From: Bactericera cockerelli
Lineage: Eukaryota > Arthropoda > Insecta > Hemiptera > Triozidae
Direction of reading: 5' to 3'
DNA: 64,000 nt
Assembly: GCA_024516035.1 (NCBI GenBank)
Contig: CM044955.1
Span: forward strand, 40,464,006-40,528,005
Made by a program: the position numbers and the translations under genes. Shown piece after piece: positions 44,070 through 55,300 of the stretch. Below the pieces are notes generated by a model. It had not been told where the DNA came from. It made no database searches and saw only the letters and a program-made list of their open reading frames with translations. The number at the start of each line of letters is the position of its first letter. Position 1 is the stretch's first letter.

Positions 44070-46125
44070 TCTATTTTAATAGAATATCAGTAATTATTCC
44101 TGACAATATATTCTTTCAAAGGAAATGTCAGTGTAGAATGTGTAGATGTATTTAAAAAATATTGTATATTTTTCGCACCGTGCGTCGCGCGTCGTTGGCG
44201 TCTTTTGTCACAACCTGTACGTGCGAATAAATAATTTACACGAGGTTTATGTGAGTTTTAGTTTGGGTCGAGATGAGTTATGCAGGCAAAACTATAGGCG
44301 AAGGGGAGAGAGGGTTCAAGAAGACGATATTATTTATCGTTTATAAACTAGGTATTGTGTGAAAATATTTCGAAGGGAAAAGAAAACCAAAGACTTACAC
44401 AGAGAGCAAGGGAGGGGTAGGATACTTTATTATCTGTACTAACATGATATTGGTTTTATCCTGTGGAATGACACATTTTGTCTGCAACTCTAAATTTTAA
44501 ATTACAAGTGCACCATCCACTTTATTCGGTGACCTGAAAACAAAAACTTTTTGTTTTTATTTGAAAATTACCATCGCAAGGTTACATACTCCACGTTCCC
44601 GCCAAACATAACTCAGGGTTGTGATATACAGGGTCACTGTGTTGGAACTTCACCACTTGAGCACTTTGAATAGTTAGTTACGTAATTATAAATTTATTAT
44701 TATGTTTGTGCTAACCAGAAGCGTGCTGTCACAATTATTGCTCAAACTCGTCTCACTAAATATTTGACATAGTTGGGACTCAAACCGACGACCTTCACTT
44801 CACGACTGATCCATCGAGAATTTTCACTTCACCCATACCATAATTCGAGATTTATTCAATAGGAAAGCAATCTTAAAGTTGTGTATTATTTATGTTTTCC
44901 TATTTATTCTTGATTATAATAAAAAAATTCACTGCCAATTATGGTCCTAGCACTGTGACCACTGTCATGTACTTTATTCTGAGAATTTTGAGCACATAAC
45001 AATGACATTAAATGACCTCCTGAAATAGGAGAAGTCTTTAGTCTTACTCGGGTAATATAAATAATTACATTATACCCAGTACTTTTACTGATCTTACCTC
45101 AATAATGAAATTTAATAGAATACAAAGGGCAACTACACGAATTATTTCCTACTTCATACTACAAAACGGTTCTTTTATAATTTAATAACGTATGCATTTA
45201 TGCAATCCTAATATAACCCTTCCAGCAGAAACTACCCGAGTTAACTTTGTAAAAAGTTCTTGCAAGAAAGATAGATTTTGAACTCCTGAATATTCATAAT
45301 TCATAAGGTACGTATTTTCAGAACAGTTGCATATTTTCTGGTACATTAAATTCTGCCACAAAGCTTCAATGAATCCCTTAGTAACTATTTTAATGCATAT
45401 GAGATATTTTATACGAGTATACGATAAGAAGTGGTGATGGTGTTACTTTGTCACTCTTTTTATTGACACAGTAAAAATTGATATAATGGAAATCAATTTA
45501 AATTTTCACGAAAAAATTATGCCTTCAATACCTCCATAAGGTGATACCACGAGAACGGTACGTATGCAAAAAATAAAATATAGAAAAAATCGGTACAATA
45601 CTATGATTAGCTCCTTAATCCATTGGGTGTATTGTCAACTTACAGACAAACAGAGTGGGTCCTTATCTTGAAACCAATAGGGGTGCAAAACTGCAGATTA
45701 CAGAAATAAAAAACTTTTCAAGTGGCTGTCCTCTTAACGTTATTCCTAAAAGGTCCCAAAAGCAACTGTCCATCACACGACCTGTGTGTTGCCCGGAGAA
45801 AGTATTTAAATATGTAAATTAATACCACTTCGAATGTATTTAAATATATAAAATAATAGGTTATCATATTTGTGTTTATCGTAAAATCACAAACTTAAAC
45901 TCGCTTTACTAAATTGATGCTTAACGTGAGACTTGAACAATCGACCTCCAGATTTCAAGTCTGCCGCTTTATCGATCAAGTTTCTGAGGTAGGTAGTTGT
46001 TGTTGCGTAGCGGCGTGAGCTATGCCAAAATTGTCTGATGGTCACTAACCAGGTCAATAAATAGGAGAATTGTTAACATAACTTTTCCCAGCCCGTCTTG
46101 GCCCACATGTGTCAAACAGATCACC
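44070..46125. other. No gene; two S4 SINE fragments
   Basis: S4 heads in reverse lie at 44735-44815 (GGGACTCAAACCGACGACCT) and 45885-45990 (GAGACTTGAACAATCGACCT, CTGCCGCTTTATCGATCAAG). A 66-codon frame at 44146-44346 in a slightly GC-richer patch has no known motif. The interval just below 46126 should hold the YJU2 3' UTR, but no poly-A site can be fixed. Confidence 0.55.
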
Positions 46126-46416
46126 TCAAGTTTCATCTCCGCTACTCCCCTCTGAACTAGAGTAAGCTCCCAACAAAGACAACCCTGATTTACTCTCCTC
46201 TTCCTTCTCCTCTGAGGTTGTTGTTGTAACCGCCTGAGCTACACCCAATTGTTTCTCTGCCGTAGAGGGGTCTTTCTTTCGGATGAAAGAAGATATGTTC
46301 TGGCGGAATGCCACGGCGGTAGATGGTTTCTGGGCGCTTGTCTGGGGTCTGCTGATGGTGATGCTAGTGGATGTACTAGCACTAGTAGTGCTACCCTCGC
46401 CTGGGGTTGACGTCAC
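46126..46416 (-). CDS. YJU2: YJU2 coding exon 5 (terminal)
   Basis: Encodes residues 237-332 and the TGA stop. The acceptor is ATTTCAG. The protein segment is Ser/Thr-rich with a Gln/Lys patch, and ends [17 protein letters not shown], like the LGAY-plus-acidic tail of the family. The exon has GC-richer codon use than the surrounding AT-rich DNA, as expected of real coding sequence. Confidence 0.9.
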   Translation of the reverse strand: MTSTPGEGSTTSASTSTSITISRPQTSAQKPSTAVAFRQNISSFIRKKDPSTAEKQLGVAQAVTTTTSEEKEEESKSGLSLLGAYSSSEGSSGDET

Positions 46417-49400
46417 CTGAAATTGATTGGAAGAGATATACAGGGTGGTCTGAAAGCAGCTTTCCCAGAAATATTTAATAAATTTTTAACAAAAATACAA
46501 AAAACAATAAAATGAATATATTTTATGGGCATGTTTACATTAGGTGTTGAAAATTCTGTCGGCCAAGTAGCCTAGAGCTCATGCATGAATTGGTTATTTT
46601 CAAAATAATTTGGATGACTTTTTAAAGTGTTGCCGGTGTCATTTTGCAATACCTGCCGGAATGTTATTTTTGAAATCGTCTAAAGTTAATGCTCACGCTT
46701 TGTTTTAAGACCTGACAAACACAAAATGTGATGATTTTTTTTATCCCTGGGGTTGGGGGAGAAAGAATACTGAGGCATTTTATCCTTGTCTATCCATGCA
46801 GCTGAAAAGTGTTGTAACTTCTACAAAAAATTGGATGTTATCTTATGTTATAAAATGATTAGTTTGTGTGTGCATGTGTTGCAGGACCCGATTTCAGGAA
46901 CTTCTAAATAGTAAAATCGTTTTAAATGGTGATTTTACACTATTTTTACATACTTTGAACATGTATTTCAGACATATATTAACAAGGAAGAGCGGTATCT
47001 TGCACCACGTCTTGCGGTATCAGTGGGTTCAGTACCACCGCGCAACAATATTTGTTCTTTATCCTAAATAATGTTTTGATAGGTTTTTATTTATTTTAGT
47101 TATTCTTTTTTAAATATTACAGTCTGATTTATTTTCAGAGAATCCTATTGAAAAAACCTGCTCAAATGTTGGTAATAGAAAGTGGTGTGATATTCACACC
47201 ATTTTTTTTTACAAAAACGAATACAATACTTCCGATTTCTAATAGGAGAAAATTATCGGAAGTAACACACCCACAAACCATAAGACATGTGAAGAGTTTT
47301 ATACATACACCAATCTGTACATCTTCTTCTAGTTTGATTTTTTTAGTTGTCACATCATAACTCTCTTCGTCTGACACTTCTTCTATTACTTCTACTACAC
47401 GCTTCTTGGGTCCAAAGATTTGCCTGAAAATTTGAATAAAAAATTATCTACAGTTTACAATTCCATAGTTTTTGTTTTGCTATGAGTGTTTCACAGCCTT
47501 TTTTATTTAGTAGCCACGAAAAAGCAGGTACTGTAGATGCTTGTGGTCTGTGTTGTATTTAAAATTAAAAAAAAAAAACAAGAAAAAGATATTTATGTTT
47601 CAGACTACATGTCTTTAAAAAAATGCTGAATGGTTTAAAAGCAAGTGTTGAGTGTGTGAAAGGTGACGCGGGAATTTTCTTCTGAAACTTGTATGGGAGC
47701 TTTGGAAAGTAAACAAACTAAAATTCCTGAAGTCTAAGATAGGAGGAAACGGAAGGGGAGGGGGGTCGCCCCGTATAAACCACTGATAAAAGCACCAAAT
47801 CCAATAGAGATTTGTTATAATTGTATTTGGTGAAACCGCTTTCGAGTGGCGGATTTTCGACGGGGGCGGGCGGAGTGGGAGTTATAAAAAAAATAACATG
47901 TTTAATAATAATAATAATAATAATTCTGCGCTACCCACTAAAATTGTGATATAATAACACAAAGAAACACGTTCTCGGAGATTCTCGGAGCACAACAGTT
48001 TGATCACGGGCTGTATAAAGTCTGTCCCAATAGCTCAGTGGTAAAGGCGGCACTCTGTGAATCCAGAGATTCCAGAGGTCGTGGGTTCGAAACCCAGCCG
48101 GGACATGACAAGTTATCCTTCCATTTGGGATTTTACCACATAATAATATGTCTTGGGCTTACTGCTGGAATAATGAGACTTTAATAGTCTTAATCGGCCA
48201 GTATAAATAAGGCGATATTATTATTATATTATTATAATTAGATGTGAAAAATAAGGAAAAACCAATGCTACCACGTGATTTAGCATGAACTATTACACTG
48301 ATTTCATGTAACAAACTCTGGTAAACCACTCTGGTAAACACCTTTATTTTATTTTTTTAAAGTCCATGATACCGCGGAGTTGCTCGCAGATCCTTTTGAT
48401 CCAATAATCAAGATATGGGTCAATTGTGAGTAGAATTTGACGTAGATTTCAAATATTGAATAAAAAAGGGTGGTCTATTTAAAAATCGAAAATGTTCCAC
48501 TAAAAAAAGAACAATCTTGTGTTAGAACTTCATGTAAAAATTCAAGTCTCTATCTTAAATTGTTAAAAAGATAAAAATCCGCCCCGGGACTTTTCCTTAA
48601 CTCGATATAGGCGTTGCATAGTTAATGAATTATTTTATCGAAAACTTAAAGAACAAATTTAAACATAATAAAATCGCTAATGGCCAAACAGATTCTCGAT
48701 TAAATTCCTACATTAGTGACTGTAAAAATGGGGGGGGGGTCTTACTTGATAACTTTCTCGTCTTCTTTGTCCTGCAATGCCTGCAGGAGAATTTTTCTGT
48801 CCTCTGTGTTGTACTTTTTGAGCATAGCATCAAAGTCAACGTTCCCCTGCCTCACATTCAACTCTCTCAGCTCTTCTAGCGCTTCTACCAGCTCCATTTC
48901 CTGTTTTGACTGTTCAGTTCTGTTCTCCAGAAGCTTCATTGGATTATTTGCTTCTGATTCTTTCTCTTCTTCTTCTTCTTTTTTGGCCTGCTCCTCGGCT
49001 TTCTTAAGAGCCATAAAGTTGCGAATGGCACCCGCTTCAATTTCATAGTCTGTGCTTTTCGGATCTGTCCTGAATGAGATTTCTTGGAGACATCGGGTGC
49101 ACTTGATATAGAATCTGAAATTAAATTCATGTTAAGTTATCATATTTGTGCTGATGACAATTTATTGTGATATCAAAATTACTCGAACTCATTTTACTAA
49201 ATGTATGCTCAACTCAGGACCTGATGAACCACTGACCTCCAGATTACAAGTCCATCATCTTATGAATTAAGTTAATGAGGTCGGTTTATAATTAAATTAT
49301 TTTTGATGAAGGGTCTAAATTTACCTATTATGAAATATTGTACTTTTTCATTGTTTTAACTGAACTTTGAATCTAATACAAATTTTATTAAACAATAATA

Positions 49401-51764
49401 ATAATAATAAAATGGTCTCATTTAAATCTAAAATGATTTAGATTAGTGAGTTTGCACATTTTTCTATTTTTCAACAAAAAGTCTCTTCCCAATGTTGCAA
49501 TGTGATTGTATGTATGTATGAAGTTCTAGAAAAACTTTTCTTTCAAAGTACTATTGTAGTAATCAAGTGAAACCAAAAAGAAAGACAAATGACAATGATG
49601 AAAAATAAACAATAAGTGAGTGGAAATTCAAGCACTGGTAATAAATTGATATAACAAAAGAAATAATTTTGGATGGGTGACCATTCAAATTCTAATTCTC
49701 GTGACGCTGGCTTTTCCCGGCCCCACTCAGGCTGGGTGAGGTCAATGTGAGTAGCAGTTTTGTGAGTTTCCTGCGAATGGAGGGTAAAACCCCCGTCGTG
49801 ATATGACCATGGCAGTTGAAAGCGACGTTAAACCCCACTTAAAAAAAAAAAAAGAAATAATTCAATACATTCAAATGTGTTTTGTATTTTAATCACCTGT
49901 ATATTCTAATGCCCAGATAATCTTCATCTTCAACATCTTCTTTTCTTGCATTAAATTTCTTTCCCTTGTAAATATATTCACCACATGTTGCACATCTCAT
50001 ATTGAATGGAGCCATAAGACGTACTGTGTATTGTCGATTTTTTGGCAACTTCATGCGTGGAATTTTTGATGGATCAAAATCTGGTGGGTAGTATTTCTGT
50101 AATGAGAAAAAATGTTTTATATTTCTTTCTGTTTTGAGCTACTTTGTGGAATTATGGGTATCAAGAACTACATATATTTTTGAAACTGCATTTTAAATTT
50201 ACATTTGAAATAAGATGAATAAGAACTACTCAGAGATCACACACACTACAGATTACATAATTTTAACTGATGTGTCCTTGAAGTAAACTTGTAATAATTT
50301 CTTTATCTTCCACCAATCACATACCACAAACATGTAAAAATATGTGTGTGCAGTTCTGGTTAAAAATTTACAATAAAATTCAACTTAAGTGTAGGTTTCT
50401 TAAAGTACCAGGCCCCCTAAAGCACAGTGGCCTTGGCATCTGCCAAATCCTGCAAATGGGTAATCCACTAGTACTTGTAAACCATAACAGATATATAAAA
50501 AAGTTCTCAGATTTAAATCCTTCTAAACATGGTAAAGTTAACCCAAAAATAAGATTTATGAATTTAAGAAAAAAATTAAATCTAAAACCTAGAGATAAGA
50601 AAGGAAGGATTTTTTCAAAAAGTTAAAAATGTCAGAATCATACTAAAAAAAGCCAATGGTGGTGACACATTAAGTACACCAGTTCTTGTTCTTTGACTGA
50701 AGTTAAGTAATGTCCAGTGAGGCCATTCAAATTCAAAAACCCTCTCAGGCTGGCTGAGTTTAATTTTACTAGGTAACTGATTTGTGAGTTTCCATCAAAT
50801 GGAGGGTAAAACCTCCATCTTGATATGACCATGGAGTTAAAACAGTGTTAAACAAAAAAAATATATAAAAATGTGTTTTTTTACATGATTGCAGTATATT
50901 TATGCAGGGTCAACTCTGAACTATGAAGGTCTAGTATTAAGGCAAGCTTTGTAATGCAATTCTTGGACTGTACAAGTCTCTTGAACACAGGAGACTTATT
51001 CAGCTGCACAAAATGTAAAATATCTAGTGTAAACATCACACAACTTTCCTTAGCATATTAGGAATGGGAACAAGACCAAAAGCCACTGGTGACTCATAGG
51101 TAACATTTAGTTAAAAATCATTGGATTTGATATGTCACAACCCCCATCAACAATAAATAATAAAAGAGTTGGTCTATTGGGGACCCTCCAAAATGACCGA
51201 TAAATTGGAGCTGTGTTCCAAAAAATTAAAGATATCAAAAAAATGATCTGAGTAAACCCCTATTATTTTTTCATTCAAATAAAAAATTGTTTTCTAACTT
51301 TCTTTGGATATTTAACCAATTCAAAGGAATGGCCCTTGTGGCCATTCCTCTTCAACACATAAAGGTGATAGATACCTCATCTTAGCCAAAAAATCAAGGT
51401 ATTAGGCTTTCCATGTTAACTAGACATTTACCTAAGATAATTGAAATAAAGGGCAAAATTAATAGACAAATTTTCTCTATCTTACACAGTATGCAATTTG
51501 TGACTCAGTGCCACAGAGGTATTACAAAAATGTCTATTAATTCCGCCCTAGAGGTTCTAAGAAAACAAGAAGTATACCTAAAAATATAATTTTGGTGGGT
51601 TTTTTGACCTTTTGACAAGCTGAATCAGTCTCCTGAACACATTACCTATATAATGAAATATAACTCTTCTCGGTAAAAATATTTACTTACAGCTTGCTAA
51701 TATGGGTATAAAATAAAGAGAAAGGGAATAGTTTACTTACATTTAATACTTTTCTTTCAGACAT
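46126..51764 (-). CDS. YJU2: Splicing factor YJU2 (CCDC94/CWC16 family), five exons
   Basis: YJU2 is a nuclear splicing factor that joins the Prp19-associated spliceosome and promotes the first (branching) step. The coding exons, in transcription order, are 51764-51741, 50096-49897, 49114-48746, 47423-47309 and 46416-46126. All introns are GT-AG. The lengths (24+200+369+115+291) sum to 999 nt, which gives 332 residues plus a TGA stop, close to the ~320-residue vertebrate protein. The start [15 protein letters not shown] is the family's diagnostic N-terminus and separates it from the paralogue CCDC130. Four cysteines, C43, C46, C80 and C83 (MRCATCG and KCTRC), form the family zinc site. Residues ~110-190 are a Lys/Glu-rich predicted coiled coil. 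Exon 4 carries a basic GPKKR patch, and the protein ends in a Ser/acidic tail after SLLGAYSSS. No internal stops or frameshifts are seen. The introns hold SINE copies. UTRs and promoter cannot be placed from sequence alone. Confidence 0.95.
46417..47308 (-). other. YJU2 intron 4 with transposon-end-like sequence
   Basis: An 892-bp intron. TACAGGGTGGTCTGAAAGCA at ~46439 resembles the TA-CAGGG outer ends of the long-TIR elements. The motif AATACAATACTTCCGATTTC at 47220-47240 belongs to a dispersed palindromic repeat. Confidence 0.6.
47309..47423 (-). CDS. YJU2: YJU2 coding exon 4
   Basis: Encodes residues 199-236, starting QIFGPKKR. The acceptor is TTTTCAG and the donor GTATGT. The phase works only with this donor: other GT sites nearby put a stop into exon 5. 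The exon contains a basic patch followed by an acidic segment. Confidence 0.87.
47484..47578 (-). mobile_element. SINE S2 fragment in YJU2 intron 3
   Basis: GAGTGTTTCACAGCCTTTTT, TAGTAGCCACG and GATGCTTGTGGTCTGTGTTG form the S2 3' body, truncated after ~80 bp. Confidence 0.8.
48023..48240 (+). mobile_element. SINE S3, best-preserved copy, in YJU2 intron 3
   Basis: The head TGTCCCAATAGCTCAGTGGT (A box) and GTGGGTTCGAAACCC (B box) closes with CGGGACA, so acceptor-like ends still pair partly. The body has TTTACCACATAATAATATGT and the tail is (TTA)n. It is antisense to YJU2. It resembles a tRNA gene but continues into a SINE body seen in two other copies. Confidence 0.88.
48746..49114 (-). CDS. 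YJU2: YJU2 coding exon 3
   Basis: Encodes codon 75 (completed), residues 76-197 and two bases of codon 198. It carries the second zinc pair in FYIKCTRC (C80, C83), the conserved QEISFRTDP, then a long charged helix rich in Glu and Lys. The donor is GTAAGA. Reading past the donor gives an in-frame stop at once, which supports splicing here. Confidence 0.93.
49140..49300 (-). mobile_element. SINE S4 fragment in YJU2 intron 2
   Basis: ATTACTCGAACTCATTTTAC, GGACCTGATGAACCACTGAC and TACAAGTCCATCATCTTATG are diverged parts of the S4 head and body in reverse. Confidence 0.5.
49672..49855 (+). mobile_element. 5S rRNA-derived SINE S5 in YJU2 intron 2
   Basis: Begins TTGGATGGGTGACC, the 3' third of 5S rRNA, so the head is 5'-truncated. 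The body has CACTCAGGCTGGGTGAGGTC, GGAGGGTAAAACCCCCGTCG and GCGACGTTAAACCCC, then poly-A. Confidence 0.88.
49897..50096 (-). CDS. YJU2: YJU2 coding exon 2
   Basis: Encodes residues 9-74 and two bases of codon 75. The acceptor is TTACAG before KYYPPDFDP, and the donor is GTGATT after IRIY. It contains the first zinc pair (C43-x2-C46) and the conserved [20 protein letters not shown] stretch. Confidence 0.93.
50097..51740 (-). other. YJU2 intron 1 with SINE and repeat C insertions
   Basis: A 1644-bp GT-AG intron. It contains a 5S-type SINE (50648-50862, +) and a reverse-strand fragment of dispersed repeat C (51035-51360) that keeps the segment corresponding to 3950-4300 in the full copy. No other coding signal is seen. 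Confidence 0.8.
50648..50862 (+). mobile_element. 5S rRNA-derived SINE S5 in YJU2 intron 1
   Basis: A diverged copy with AGTTCTTGTTCTTTGACTGA, AGTTAAGTAATGTCCAGTGA, CTCAGGCTGGCTGAGTTTAA, GGAGGGTAAAACCTCCAT and an A-rich end. Confidence 0.8.
51741..51764 (-). CDS. YJU2: YJU2 coding exon 1
   Basis: Encodes residues 1-8 (MSERKVLN). The ATG is at 51764-51762, and the exon ends in phase 0 at a consensus donor GTAAGT. It is too short to find without the downstream exon, but it supplies exactly the expected family N-terminus. Confidence 0.9.
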
Positions 51765-52258
51765 TTTTACTAAGTGTTTGAGTGCTTTAAAACAAAATAC
51801 TGTATCACTCTGATAGACACTTTATCAGAAGTTGAGCAGGAACACTTCTCTGAAACAGACACCTCTCCTGTGTTGAGCAATTTAGCAAGCACCTACTCCT
51901 GTGTTTCAGAATAAGAATTGGTAGAAATTAAACTGAAAATTAGGTGAACTTGATCTGAAAGTTGGAAGTATGAGACGAACTAAACTGTTCTAGATTCTGT
52001 AAATAAAAGATTAGAGTAAAAGCCAATAATCAAATGACTTTGTGTCAATAAATTGTAGGTACCTTTAAAACACTGAGATCATTATAAACACTCCAAAAAC
52101 CTCAAAAAAGATAATTTCATATTTTCGCGGTATAGGGTTTTGCTCCGATTTTGATTTTAGGGTTTTGTTCATATATGGAGAAAAAAAAACCCTGTAAATG
52201 AGCCCTACTGTACGGTGTCTATCACAAGTCATAACTCTTGAACTTTTTCAGCTATAGG

Positions 52259-52297
52259 CACTGAGATCATATAACATGTTATAATATGATCTCAGTG
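52259..52297. mobile_element. 39-bp palindromic insertion with 8-bp direct repeats
   Basis: CACTGAGATCATAT (52259-52272) pairs exactly with 52284-52297 around an 11-nt loop. GCTATAGG directly flanks both sides (52251-52258 and 52298-52305). An 8-bp duplication suggests a hAT-like minimal MITE or its excision-scarred residue. Confidence 0.8.
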
Positions 52298-52369
52298 GCT
52301 ATAGGTAGATCTGAAATTTTGATATGTTGTCCGGACCATTTCTCCTCATTGAATAAAATGGCGAGTAAA

Positions 52370-55300
52370 CCCCTTAAACAAAAAAACAGTCTCGGAACCA
52401 TCTCCGAGATCTAGGAACGAGATTGTATCGTCCTGTCTCGGATCCCAAAAAATGATATCGGAGACACCTAGGAGACCGTTCGGAGACTGCTACGGGACAG
52501 TCTACGTCCGCACCGTAGCGTCGATTGCTGGTGCTCGAGATTGCTCCAAGATCGGTCTCGGGAACTGTCTCCGAGATCATTCTCGGGGACCGTCTCCGAG
52601 CCTTCTCGGAACCGTCTCCGAGAACATTCTCGGGGACTGTCTCCGAGCCTTCTCGGAACCGTCTCCGAGCCTTCTCGGAACCGTCTCCGAGAACATTCTC
52701 GGGGACTGTCTCTTCTAGACCAGAGACCGTTTTAAATACCCTGGGAATTTTAGCTGTAAAACCACCTAAAAATAATACGACACATTTTTATAATAGAACA
52801 TATTTTTTATTGTGAAATTTAAAATAAAATAATTAAGAACAAAACAAAAAAAAAAAGAAGAATAAACCTTAAAGAATGAAAAATCCCAATAAGAGACTAG
52901 AAACAATTGGAATAAAGAGATTGCCATAGGCAATAACCAATAACCCCGCCCTTTAGTTAGGACATATGTATAGGACATTGGATACGAATTCAATTTTTAA
53001 TATTAATTTTTCGAGTTTAAGTCAGTTCTAACTCAGTTAGGGTCCATTTCGGACCCCTAGTTGATAGAGATAATCCATGCTTATTTGACCCAAGGAATCT
53101 AAGGTATCAATATATTTATGCAATCAATTTAGAAACATTAGAAAAAAAATTGACATGAAAATAAAAGTATCACATAAGTTCACATCTTAAAAGTATCTCT
53201 ATCTTTAGTCACAGCAGACTACCCAGACGGCACAGAAAGTGTTTAAAAAGATTTTAAAAACACTTATTTTGACAAGGCTTAACATTTTAGAAACACTTTT
53301 ATAAGCTTACTATTTCCTCCCCCTGAGCATTTTATTAAGCTTATTTTTACAAGGTTTTGGAAATTGAATACCTAATTAATAATTAAGGGGCTCCATATTG
53401 AATTTCATACCACCGCCATTGCCCGGAAAAATTTGAAAATTGTGATTTCACAGGAAATTTTTAAAATTAATTTGGATTTGATGAAAAATATACTATTTCA
53501 AGGCAATTTGGTTCTACAATGATGAAAAGCTGTTGATGAAATGCTAACATTAATAAATAAGAAGACAATTTGTGTTTTTCAGTTTTATATTTTTCCATTT
53601 TCATGGTAAAAGAATTAAAAGCAAAAATATGTAACAAACAAAAACATGAAACAAACAGAATATAATACATAGAATCAGCAGATAAATTAAGCCAAGTGGA
53701 CTTAATTAATCTAAATCTATTATACATATAGGTAATTAAGAGAGAGATGTGCTGAAATGCCATCTTCCTGCCCAGCAGCAGGCTGCCTGAAGACAAAGAA
53801 TACCAGAACAGAAGTTGAGATTATTAAAGATGAAATTAGGAAATAGAACCCAGAGAGAATTTTGACTATAATATGGCATTCATAAAAAAAGAACAGTCTT
53901 CCAGATTTTTTTTTGTTTGATTAAAGTGGGTTTAACCTCAATTGCATAGTCATATCATGACCAAGGTTTTACCCTCATTTGCAGGAAACTCACAAACCTG
54001 TTACCCACATTAAGCTCACTGAGCCTGGGTTGGGCCATTTTATTCTGAATTTACTGAGAATAGTACCAGGTAGCCACATTAACCTCACCCAGCCTGATAA
54101 AGGCTGTGTATACACATGTCAGCCTCATATTTTCTAAAGAAGGAGAATTATCTGTTTCACAACAACAAAAATGAACCAAAATCTTTAGATTACGGGGAGT
54201 AGTCAAATCCTGAATAATGCAAGCTACTGTTTTAAAAATTAAAATTAATGAACACATTATAGTAAAAAATGTACTTCTTACAAGTAAAAAAAATCTCTAA
54301 ATTTGCAACATTTAATACTTCTTCTAAACTTACAATATTTTTTTTTTTATGTTATAGCTGGTTCATGAAAAACCCCTGTCCTGATTTGAGATAGTGAGGA
54401 TGGGAATTTCATTCTGAATTTAATGGGAACAGTACCAGATACCCACATTCACCTCACTCAGCCTGAGTAGGGCTAGATATACCAGCCTCACATCTTCGGA
54501 GAACAGATTTATTTAAAATAAAAATGGGGGTTGTATACTGAATTTACTGGGAATAGTCCCAGCTACCCACATTAACCTCACTTAGCCTGATAAGGGCTAG
54601 AAATGCCTCATTTTTAAAGGGAACAGAATTGCTGTTTGAAAGAAAAAAAAACTGTGAATTGAACACAGGATCTATTGATTATGGAACAGTATAGTCAAAT
54701 CTTCAATAATGTGAACCTATTAAAAAGCCTTTAGCTAGTCAGTTCTCTGTTCATAGTTGTCTAGCAAAACACTGGTCTTTTCCCTGTTTAAAATCCCCCA
54801 GTCAGACACCTGTCAAGAGTGTGATTCTGATTAAGTGGAATATCTGGAACAGGTTAATCTCCAGCATTTCCACATACATATCCTGGTTTGACTATAAAAC
54901 AATGTAAAATGTAAGATATTGTTTAGATATTGCTTACCCCACTAATTGGAGTGTAAAACTCACTTATGATTAATGCATGGAAATTGGTACACTTTAGAAC
55001 AGTAAACTTTTTAGAGTAGAGAAAAATTTCTTTTTAGTTATACCCTAAAACTATGATGTAGGAACTTTAGAAGAATCAACTTGTTGGACTTTTATCAGAA
55101 ATTGTTAGATATAATTATTTTGTGTAAATCATCAATTTGTAGTCACTTTCACTTATCCCATGTCAGGTTCAATATGTTTGAGGAGGGAGGCAGCTTGAAT
55201 AGGTATCTTCAGGTTGAAGCTATGTTGGATTGGATGCACAATACATGTAAACAGGTGGAAAATATCATGTGGATTTCCTCCATAGATCATAATTATTTTA

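Noticed and set aside
48023..48105. Functional tRNA gene
   Set aside because: It continues into the S3 SINE body found in two other places, and the anticodon arm is irregular, so it is a SINE head.
51365..51410. U2 snRNA-like sequence on the minus strand
   Set aside because: Only a short stretch around TGGCTAAGATGAGGTATCT resembles the U2 5' end. The branch-site region and the Sm site are not seen.
52452..52718. 88-96 codon Arg/Ser-rich frames in the CTCGG array
   Set aside because: Several frames stay open at once because of the repeated words; they change with repeat number between E1 and E4.
53467..53796. 109-codon frame conserved in E1, E2 and E4
   Set aside because: The copies are recent duplicates of the element and the frame is truncated in E2 and E4. 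No motif supports a protein.
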